Assembly (NCBI GenBank): GCA_017405115.1
Contig: JAFRBA010000220.1
Span: forward strand, 1 to 56,385
Source of the DNA: Kiritimatiellia bacterium
GTDB taxonomy: Bacteria > Verrucomicrobiota > Kiritimatiellia > RFP12 > UBA1067
DNA: 56,385 nt
Reading direction: 5' to 3'
The position numbers were made by a program, and so were the translations under genes. This document shows, piece after piece, positions 50,602-56,385 of this stretch (its first letter is position 1; each line of letters begins with the position of its first letter). The notes beneath the pieces are model-generated. The model worked only from the letters and a program-made list of their open reading frames with translations, had not been told where the DNA came from and searched no databases.

Positions 50602-52319
50602 TCGAGGACGTCTATGAGCCGCTTGCGCGCTATCGTGACGAATTTCGCGAGAACTTCGCCGCGCTGGCGCGCGAGAAGTTCAAGGAGCTTACGAAACGCT
50701 CTGGCGTCGACGTCAGGGCGAATCGTGCGCTCGTAGCCCAAATCGGGAAATTGCAGCGAGAGGCCGATTCGGCAAGCACCAAGAAGACGTGCTACGGGTG
50801 TCTGATGGCCGTCGGCTTCGTCGGCGCGGTGGCTGCGCTCATAGGCGCGATAGCCATGAACGGCACGGACTCCGAGGCGCAGGGGCCGTGCATTCTCGGC
50901 ATAGTGGCGGGACTTGTTCTGGGTATCGCCATGATTCCGCTCTTCAAGGCGGTTGCGGATCTGCTCGCCAGCCTCGAATCGCAAATTGTCGCGAAGAAAG
51001 GTGCCGCATGGAAGCAGATGGAGCCGTTGAACCGGCTCTACACATGGGATGTGACCGTCAAGTTGATCGAGGCAACCGTGCCTCGCCTGGAGTTCGACCC
51101 GTATTTCACGGCGGACAGGCTCGCGTCGCTGCACAGTCAGTTCGGATGGGACGATTCATTTAACGACGGCAAGTCCATAATCTTCGCGCAATCCGGCGTC
51201 ATAAACGGGAATCCCTTCGTTTTCGGCCATTATCTCGACATGGAGTGGGGAGAAAAGACGTACGAGGGCACAAAGGAAATCTCGTGGACGGAGTGGGAAG
51301 AAGACGCCGACGGCAGGAGACGGCCGGTGCGCAGACACGAGACGCTCCGCGCCCATGTCACCAAGCCGATACCCGTGTACGGCGAGCATAAGCTCCTCAT
51401 ATACGGGAACGACGCCGCCCCCAATCTTTCGTTTTCGCGCCAGCCGTCCGGACTGACCGGGAAGGACGGAGAACTCTGGAGCTCGATCCGCAAGAAATGG
51501 CGCCTGAGCCGGCTGAAGGCGTATTCGCGCAATTTGACCGACGACTCCGACTTCACGCTGATGAGCAACCACGAGTTCGAGACGTGGTTCCATGCGAAAG
51601 ACCGCGACCACGAGGTCGAGTTCCGCCTGCTCTTCACGCCTGTCGCGCAGACGCAGATGCTGAACCTGATGAAGGACACGACGGTCGGCTACGGAGATGA
51701 TTTCACCTTCATAAAGCGGAAGAAGGTAAACATGCTGTTCTCGCAGCACCTTGACGAGGCGACCATCGACACCGATCCTTCGCGGTTCCGCAACTGGGAC
51801 TACGATGCGGCGTTCGCCTTTTTCGTCTATTTCAACGAGAGGTACTTCAAGGACGCCTACTTTGCGATGGCGCCGCTTCTTGCGATCCCGCTCTACCAGC
51901 AGATGCGGACGCACGAGGACATCTGGAAAGACGTTCTCGGACGCAAGGCATCGTCATTCTGGGAGCATGAAGCGGTTGCCAACTACCATGGCGAGAGCAA
52001 GTTCAAGCATCCGAGCTGCATCACCCGCAGCATCCTCAAGACCAACGTGGTCCAGAGGGAGGGCGGCGAAAGCACGATAGCGGTAACCGCCCACGGCTAT
52101 CGCGGCGAGGAGCGGGTTGATTACGAAGAGGTGTACGGCGGCGACGGCAAGTGGCACAAGGTTGCCGTGCATTGGACAGAGTACCTGCCCGTGCAGCGGA
52201 CTAGCAACATGTGCCTAAGCGAGCGCGGCACGCCGTCAGACCTTTTCAGGCGTCGCGCCATCCTCTCGTGCGAGAGCGTATCCCGTCGCTCGATCCTTTC
52301 GTACCTTGCAACGACATGA
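50598..52319 (+). CDS. DUF3137 membrane protein, LemA partner
   Basis: This 573-residue protein starts with a helical region, then two membrane segments (about 66-88 and 95-116), and a large alpha/beta domain. The DUF3137 family features Y-x-x-F-x-E-R-Y-F-type central sequence (here F-V-Y-F-N-E-R-Y-F-K-D near 413), V-V-Q-R-E-G-G near 478 and an F-S-H-G-Y-like region near 493 (here V-T-A-H-G-Y). It begins with TTG at 50598 overlapping the lemA stop. No better start exists. DUF3137 genes are regularly found after lemA, so the two likely form one membrane complex. Confidence 0.75.
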   Translation: MIEDVYEPLARYRDEFRENFAALAREKFKELTKRSGVDVRANRALVAQIGKLQREADSASTKKTCYGCLMAVGFVGAVAALIGAIAMNGTDSEAQGPCILGIVAGLVLGIAMIPLFKAVADLLASLESQIVAKKGAAWKQMEPLNRLYTWDVTVKLIEATVPRLEFDPYFTADRLASLHSQFGWDDSFNDGKSIIFAQSGVINGNPFVFGHYLDMEWGEKTYEGTKEISWTEWEEDADGRRRPVRRHETLRAHVTKPIPVYGEHKLLIYGNDAAPNLSFSRQPSGLTGKDGELWSSIRKKWRLSRLKAYSRNLTDDSDFTLMSNHEFETWFHAKDRDHEVEFRLLFTPVAQTQMLNLMKDTTVGYGDDFTFIKRKKVNMLFSQHLDEATIDTDPSRFRNWDYDAAFAFFVYFNERYFKDAYFAMAPLLAIPLYQQMRTHEDIWKDVLGRKASSFWEHEAVANYHGESKFKHPSCITRSILKTNVVQREGGESTIAVTAHGYRGEERVDYEEVYGGDGKWHKVAVHWTEYLPVQRTSNMCLSERGTPSDLFRRRAILSCESVSRRSILSYLATT

Positions 52320-52419
52320 GACAACAATGGCATACTCGATTAACACTGAGGAAGCATCGCGATGAGAATAATGGCGACATCCAATTATTTGGCTAAGCCG
52401 CAGTGGGCGAACATCTCGG

Positions 52420-52449
52420 TGTCATATCTCATGGGATATGAATTATAAT
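52420..52449 (+). promoter_or_regulatory. Shared island promoter-like motif, copy 4
   Basis: TGTCATAT (52420-52427), 16 bases, TATAAT (52444-52449). The perfect TATAAT at the position of TCTATG in the other copies supports reading the right half as a -10 box. The leader to 52664 would be about 207 bases. Confidence 0.55.
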
Positions 52450-52474
52450 ATTTCATAGTTAAACGCCAGATCAA

Positions 52475-52497
52475 AATCTGACAAGGCGCGTCAGATT
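52475..52497. repeat. Inverted repeat AATCTGAC/GTCAGATT
   Basis: A perfect 8-bp inverted repeat with a 7-base loop. A third AATCTGAC occurs at 52549-52556. It could be a repressor site or a small hairpin in the long leader of the double-AAA gene. Confidence 0.45.
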
Positions 52498-52663
52498 ATG
52501 ATGCCATTGTCCTTTGATTAGAAGCGATGTCGCAGATATGCGCAAGTTAATCTGACTCTATCTGCCATAATTCTGGGATTTCTTGAGCCACTCATGTGCC
52601 ATGTTGATTTGGCATGGAATCTGCTAAGTTGCAGGGTCACCCGAACCTCAATATTGCAAAGAG

Positions 52664-54835
52664 ATGGCACGATACAAGAACATTACCCGCTCGGCGGCAG
52701 TCAGCCATGCGCTGAAGTACTGGTGGAACATGGTCAAGAATTACGATGGCCAGGTCTATGACCAGGACTTTTTCGACATTGTTGCCTACAACCTCAACCG
52801 CGACGAGGTCGCGTCCATTATTGCCGGCAACTTCAGGGAGAAGGAGCTCAAGCCCCTTAAGGATGCCAAGTCCGACAAGTTGGAGCTAGACCGTGACTGC
52901 GTCGGCTTCATGCTGAAGAGAATCTGGAACGAAAAGCCTCTGCGCAAGGGGTGCCGCGATGTTTTGAGGATCATGCGCGAGCGCATCCTCAGAAAGCTTG
53001 TCGCCAGAGAGGAAGACGTCCGCTTTGAGCGCCGTTTTAGGGCGCTGTGCAAGTTCATGGCCCTTGACAAGGTCGAGTCAGACCTCCTGATGATGATGTA
53101 TGTCCGGTCGGCGACCGTGTTCGACGATTTCCCGGAGGACGAGGACACGTCCGACAGGCCGATGTACTTGGCGATGGCCGTCGATCGTTCCTATCCGGAG
53201 GTGCTTGCCGCTCTTTCCCGGAAAGGCAGGCTGTTCCGGTACAACTGCATGAATGATGAATACTGGTTCAACAGAAAGGAGCTGGGCGGGTATTTCGACG
53301 GCATGGACGGCGAGCCCCTTGACGAGCGGTATTATCGCCGTTCTGACGGAGAGGTCCTGCCATGGAACTTCTTCGGCAAGCTCGCGACGGAGGACGGCGC
53401 CGTCCTGAAGGAGATGCTGCGCGCGAGAAAGGCCGGCGGCCGGCTGAACATTCTGTTCTACGGCGTTCCTGGCGCCGGCAAGACGAGTTTTGCGCGCACG
53501 CTTGCCGCAGAGGCCCGTTTCACGGTCTACGAACTGCTGCAGGGGGAGGCGGACGGGAAGAACATCTCGGCCGAGACGCGCATGGCGGGCATTCAGATCT
53601 TCAACGCGCGCATGGCGTCAGGCGGCAACTTGCTGGTGGTGGACGAGGCGGACGAACTTCTGCGGACGGTTGGCACCATGTTCGGGGAGCGTGCCCGCGG
53701 AGGCTCCGAAAAGGGAGTCGTCAACACCATTCTTGACGGGATGAAGATGCCGGCCATCTGGATATCGAATGCCCCGGCCGAGGACATGGACGAGTCCGTC
53801 CGCCGCCGCTTCGACTACTCGGTGCACTTCCGTTCCCTCACGTTCGTGCAGCGCGAGAAGATCTGGAAGAACAACATCAAGAAGCTGGACATGGGCGACG
53901 TCCTCCCCGATTCCTCCGTGACGGCTCTTGCCGAACGCTATGAGACGAGCGCAGGCGGCATCACGATGGTCCTGGAGAACGTAAAGCGGCTCAACCCTGA
54001 TTCGGGGCGTGCCGCAGAGTTGATCGAGCGAATCATGCGCCCCCACTGCGAATTGATGCAATCGCCGATTCAGGACGGGAAAGGGCGTCCGGCCAAGGAC
54101 TATACCCTCGAAGGCCAGAACATCAAGGGCGACATCGGCCTTGACAAGATAGTCGAAGCCGTGCGCAATTTCCGCAGGGAGTCCGAGCGCGGCCTGGGGT
54201 CCGGCCAGGTGGACCGTCCCCGGATGAACCTCCTCTTGTGGGGGCCGCCCGGGACGGGCAAGAGCGAATATGTGAAGTACCTCGGCGACATCCTCAAGGC
54301 AAAGGTCGTCGTGAAGATGGGGTCCGACCTCCTGGACAAATACGTAGGGGGAACGGAAGAACGCATCGCCAGCGCCTTTGCCGAGGCCGAGGCGGAGAAG
54401 GCGATCCTGTTCCTGGACGAGATCGACGGGCTCCTGCAAAGTCGCAACAAGGCGGACCACAGCTGGGAGGTGACCCAGGTCAACGAACTTCTGCACCAGA
54501 TGGAGAACTTCAACGGCGTGATGATCGGGGCGACGAACTTTTTCGAGAACCTGGATCAGGCGGTGCTCCGCAGGTTCACCTTCAAGCTGGAGTTCGGCTA
54601 CCTGGACGATGACGGGAAGCGGATTTTCTTCGAAAGGATGTTCAAGACCACGCTCAATGCCACGGAGTCTGCGCGCTTGGAGGCGATCACATGCCTTGCT
54701 CCTGGCGATTTCAGGACGGTCCGCCAGTCGCTTTACTACCTCGGCAGCGCCGTGGACAATGCGATGCGCCTCGGCGAGTTGGAGAAGGAGTCGAGGGTGA
54801 AAATCGGCTCCAGTCGCCAGAAGATTGGCTTTTGA
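52664..54835 (+). CDS. Double AAA+ ATPase
   Basis: This 723-residue cytoplasmic protein has a helical N-terminal region (about 1-240) that is not recognised. The first AAA domain has P-loop GVPGAGKTSFA (near 267) and Walker B LLVVDEADELL (near 323). The second has P-loop GPPGTGKSE (near 527), Walker B AILFLDEIDGLL (near 580) and L-R-R-F-T. The second domain, with its preceding D-Y-T-L-E-G-Q-N-I-K-G-D-I linker, is almost the same as the AAA domain of the YbjN-AAA protein at 45758. Both probably belong to one machine or to two versions of it with different client-binding N-termini. It overlaps no gene. The Sel1 gene follows 11 bases later. Confidence 0.82.
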   Translation: MARYKNITRSAAVSHALKYWWNMVKNYDGQVYDQDFFDIVAYNLNRDEVASIIAGNFREKELKPLKDAKSDKLELDRDCVGFMLKRIWNEKPLRKGCRDVLRIMRERILRKLVAREEDVRFERRFRALCKFMALDKVESDLLMMMYVRSATVFDDFPEDEDTSDRPMYLAMAVDRSYPEVLAALSRKGRLFRYNCMNDEYWFNRKELGGYFDGMDGEPLDERYYRRSDGEVLPWNFFGKLATEDGAVLKEMLRARKAGGRLNILFYGVPGAGKTSFARTLAAEARFTVYELLQGEADGKNISAETRMAGIQIFNARMASGGNLLVVDEADELLRTVGTMFGERARGGSEKGVVNTILDGMKMPAIWISNAPAEDMDESVRRRFDYSVHFRSLTFVQREKIWKNNIKKLDMGDVLPDSSVTALAERYETSAGGITMVLENVKRLNPDSGRAAELIERIMRPHCELMQSPIQDGKGRPAKDYTLEGQNIKGDIGLDKIVEAVRNFRRESERGLGSGQVDRPRMNLLLWGPPGTGKSEYVKYLGDILKAKVVVKMGSDLLDKYVGGTEERIASAFAEAEAEKAILFLDEIDGLLQSRNKADHSWEVTQVNELLHQMENFNGVMIGATNFFENLDQAVLRRFTFKLEFGYLDDDGKRIFFERMFKTTLNATESARLEAITCLAPGDFRTVRQSLYYLGSAVDNAMRLGELEKESRVKIGSSRQKIGF

Positions 54836-54846
54836 GGGGCGACGCC

Positions 54847-55572
54847 ATGGTGATAGAGGTCGAGAAGGAGTTGGTCGCGGCCCTCAAGACCGCCCGGGAA
54901 TCCGGAGACGAGGTGCTTGTCAGGTGCTGCGAACTCACAGGCGTTAAACAGGAGGTTCCGCCAGGCGCATACTCGCCCGACGTCGAGGGAGACTCGGAAG
55001 AGGCACGCATGCGCGAAATGGACCGAATGGTCAATGATACAGGCATAACCATTGCCCGCGCCCGCCTTTTGCGGTTGTATCTGGCGATGAAGGGGCATCT
55101 ATGGTCGCAGTATCGAGAGGGCTACAACTTCCACTTCGGGTGCAATGTAACGAGGGATTACATGGTCGCCCGGTACTGGTACGCCAAAGCCGCGGAACGA
55201 GGCAATTCGTGGGCGCAGAACAATCTGGGCGTAATGTACGATGACGGGCTTGGCGGCGAGGCGGATCACGAGAAGGCCGTTTACTGGTACATGAAGAGCG
55301 CCGAGAAAGGAGATGAAACTGCCAAGGGAAATCTTGGTGAACATCTGGTGAAGGGGATCGGTGCGAAACGAAGCTATCGGAAGGCGGCCAGGCTTCTGAA
55401 GGATCATCTCAAGTCAAGTCCCTACAGCGCAAAGCACCACCTGCTTCTGGCCGAGTGCTACGAGCACGGTGTCGGCGGGCGGAACGGCAGGCGGCTTGCG
55501 CTGTTCCATTACCAGGAGGCGTCGGACTTCGGGTCGATAGAGGCTCGCAGGGCGCTCAGGCGGATGAAATAA
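54847..55572 (+). CDS. Sel1-repeat protein
   Basis: This 241-residue helical protein has three or four Sel1 repeats in its second half (A-R-Y-W-Y-A-K-A-A-E-R-G-N, A-V-Y-W-Y-M-K-S-A-E-K-G-D, Y-R-K-A-A-R-L-L, L-F-H-Y-Q-E-A-S-D-F-G). It is probably an adaptor for the double-AAA ATPase encoded just upstream. Tandem Sel1 genes also accompany the AAA/phosphatase group at 40734-41960. GAGGGG precedes the ATG. Confidence 0.75.
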   Translation: MVIEVEKELVAALKTARESGDEVLVRCCELTGVKQEVPPGAYSPDVEGDSEEARMREMDRMVNDTGITIARARLLRLYLAMKGHLWSQYREGYNFHFGCNVTRDYMVARYWYAKAAERGNSWAQNNLGVMYDDGLGGEADHEKAVYWYMKSAEKGDETAKGNLGEHLVKGIGAKRSYRKAARLLKDHLKSSPYSAKHHLLLAECYEHGVGGRNGRRLALFHYQEASDFGSIEARRALRRMK

Positions 55573-55580
55573 TTTCGTTT

Positions 55581-55589
55581 TGGTATAAT
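55581..55589 (+). promoter_or_regulatory. Extended -10 promoter
   Basis: CGTTTTGGTATAAT, the same core-type box, just after the Sel1 gene. It drives the short frame at 55608 and the interrupted one at 55668. AAAGGA follows. Confidence 0.6.
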
Positions 55590-55607
55590 ATATGTCAAAG
55601 GAACGGA

Positions 55608-55652
55608 ATGAGACACTGTGAACTGGCAGAAGAGTGGTCAACACATCGTTAA
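55608..55652 (+). CDS. 14-residue peptide, possible leader or remnant
   Basis: M-R-H-C-E-L-A-E-E-W-S-T-H-R and stop, behind AAAGGA at five bases and a good promoter. It may be a leader peptide of the gene that was broken at 55668. It could also be non-functional. Only the promoter and ribosome site support it. Confidence 0.35.
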   Translation: MRHCELAEEWSTHR

Positions 55653-55667
55653 AAGGAGCCATTTACA

Positions 55668-55763
55668 ATGAAATATGCAGAATTTTCCTGGGGACAGTCC
55701 CCCTCGTTTTCCCCCGTTTCAACCGGGGACAGTCCCCCCAGGGTGCTAATCGTACGGAAATAA
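55668..55763 (+). pseudogene. Gene start interrupted by the REP/transposase element
   Basis: AAAAGGAG and a spaced ATG start M-K-Y-A-E-F-S-W, but the frame then runs into the REP palindromes and stops after 31 codons. The normal 5' signals and abrupt entry into repeat sequence suggest that the element replaced or split a gene that the TTTTGGTATAAT promoter once served. Confidence 0.5.
55690..55737. repeat. Pair of REP palindromes
   Basis: GGGGACAGTCCCC occurs at 55690-55702 and again at 55725-55737 in the same orientation, 35 bases apart. This is the usual palindrome beside REP-associated tyrosine transposase genes. Confidence 0.75.
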
Positions 55764-55779
55764 TTCTCTCCCAAGATTG

Positions 55780-55788
55780 TGGTATTAT
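55780..55788 (+). promoter_or_regulatory. Extended -10 of the transposase gene
   Basis: TGGTATTAT, an imperfect form of the common extended -10. The leader runs through a REP palindrome (55802-55814) to the ATG at 55854. Confidence 0.45.
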
Positions 55789-55801
55789 GCTCCCGTCATG
55801 C

Positions 55802-55814
55802 GGGGGCTGTCCCC
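55802..55814. repeat. REP palindrome, variant copy
   Basis: GGGGGCTGTCCCC, one base different from the complement-oriented GGGGACTGTCCCC. It lies in the leader of the transposase gene. Confidence 0.65.
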
Positions 55815-55853
55815 GCCGGGCGAACACAACCACAAGCGAAAGGAGAGAACAAG

Positions 55854-56385
55854 ATGGCAAGGACAAGGAGGATCAAGTTCACGGACCGCGACGCGCTGCA
55901 CCACGTCACCTCGCGGGTGTCCGGCAGGCAGATGCTGCTCGCGCGCGCGGGCGTCAAGGGTGACATGCTCGACGCGCTGGAGCGCGCGGCGGAGTTCAGC
56001 GGGGTGAACGTGGGTGCGTTCGCCATCCTGGACAACCACTTCCACATAGTCGTCCAGGTGCCGTTCCTCGAGGGGACTGTCCCCGAAGAAGAGGTGCTGA
56101 GGCGCTACGGGCTGCTGATGGGCGGTAAGGCCCGGGCGCGGCTTGAGGCGCGGCTCGGGAGCCTCCGCGAAAGCGGCGGCGCGGCTGCGGCGGAGTCCGA
56201 GCTGGACAGGCTGCGCGCGCGGATGCACGACCTGAGCCAGTTCGTGAAGACGTTCAAGGAGGAGTTCGGGCGCCTCTTCCGCAGGCGCCGCACCTACCCC
56301 GGCACTCTATGGGAGGGGCGGTTCAGGAGCACTCTCATAGGCGAGGCGGAGTACCTTCGCCGCTGCGCGGCGTACGTGGAGCTCA
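55854..56385 (+). mobile_element. REP-associated tyrosine (Y1) transposase, partial
   Basis: This reading frame of 177 residues is open to the end of the window. It has D-N-H-F-H-I-V-V-Q-V-P (about 62-72) with the H-x-H metal site of IS200-like/RAYT enzymes, F-K-T-F-K-E-E-F-G-R-L-F (about 126-137), the R-R-R-T-Y-P-G-T-L-W-E-G-R-F-R-S stretch (about 139-154) typical of RAYTs, and E-Y-L-R-R-C-A-A-Y-V-E-L at the end. The catalytic Tyr lies near the C-terminal helix. These enzymes act on REP palindromes such as those flanking it. GAAAGGAG precedes the ATG. A further palindrome is inside the gene at 56072. Confidence 0.85.
56072..56084. repeat. REP palindrome inside the transposase gene
   Basis: GGGGACTGTCCCC is encoded as part of L-E-G-T-V-P-E, right after the H-x-H motif region. 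It is the exact reverse complement of the copies at 55690 and 55725. Confidence 0.7.

Larger units (their letters stand above)
52320..52663. other. 344-base AT-rich intergenic region
   Basis: No gene is supported here. It contains the fourth island promoter-like motif (52420-52449) and three copies of AATCTGAC or its complement. The ribosome site before the ATG at 52664 is weak (AAAGAG). Confidence 0.6.

Overview
The window looks like part of the chromosome of an uncultured Gram-negative bacterium. The signs are a lipobox lipoprotein, dTDP-rhamnose and UDP-sugar genes, and a CdsA homologue. Core genes are GC-rich and often preceded by an extended -10 box reading TTTTGGTATAAT, in several cases so close to the start codon that the transcript is probably leaderless. 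The overall style (this -10 box, many Sel1, FGE and STAND proteins) reminds me of gut or rumen members of the Kiritimatiellota/Verrucomicrobiota group. That is an impression, not a demonstration.

Bases 1-7771 are core-like. In order they hold a UTP-sugar-1-phosphate uridylyltransferase and GHMP sugar kinase pair, a CDP-diglyceride synthase, a small chagasin-like lipoprotein, a palindromic MITE-like element, a 2[4Fe-4S] ferredoxin, a putative metal-export permease, a YihY/BrkB membrane protein, an RmlD reductase, a PaaK-type phenylacetate-CoA ligase and tRNA-Val(UAC).

From just after the tRNA to about 55.6 kb the content changes to an accessory island of conflict, defence and signalling genes. 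The left part holds a divergent fic-umuD pair, a HipA-like kinase with a DUF3037 partner, and a PIN-domain module bracketed by 24-bp direct repeats. Next is a compact ten-kb gene string (11403-21434): an M48 peptidase with zinc ribbon, two small partners, a membrane RyR/Rossmann protein, a single-domain RyR protein, a SIR2-like/TIR protein and a giant nSTAND protein whose C-terminal two thirds are AT-rich. After it come TIR-FGE and TIR proteins, a frameshifted AspT/YidE-type transporter, a DUF4062-STAND protein with about 22 copies of a 24-residue repeat, and another STAND ATPase. Short 5' stubs of lost genes sit immediately upstream of three of these genes, which suggests repeated cassette exchange.

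The right part holds a pair of dynamin-like GTPases, a C39-like protein, Sel1 proteins, two C-x5-R phosphatase-like proteins, YbjN and YbjN-AAA proteins, a fusion of a FtsW/RodA (SEDS) domain to a class B penicillin-binding protein that has lost all three catalytic motifs, a LemA/DUF3137 pair, and a double-AAA ATPase closely related to the YbjN-AAA protein. A motif TGTCATAT-N16-TMTAWR recurs in four intergenic gaps at the heads of the right-hand gene groups and may be a shared promoter.

The window ends in a REP-associated tyrosine transposase flanked by GGGGACAGTCCCC palindromes. No integrase, CRISPR array or rRNA was seen. The strongest candidates for undescribed biology are the M48/RyR/SIR2-TIR/STAND operon and the SEDS-pseudo-PBP module with its AAA, YbjN, LemA and DUF3137 neighbours.
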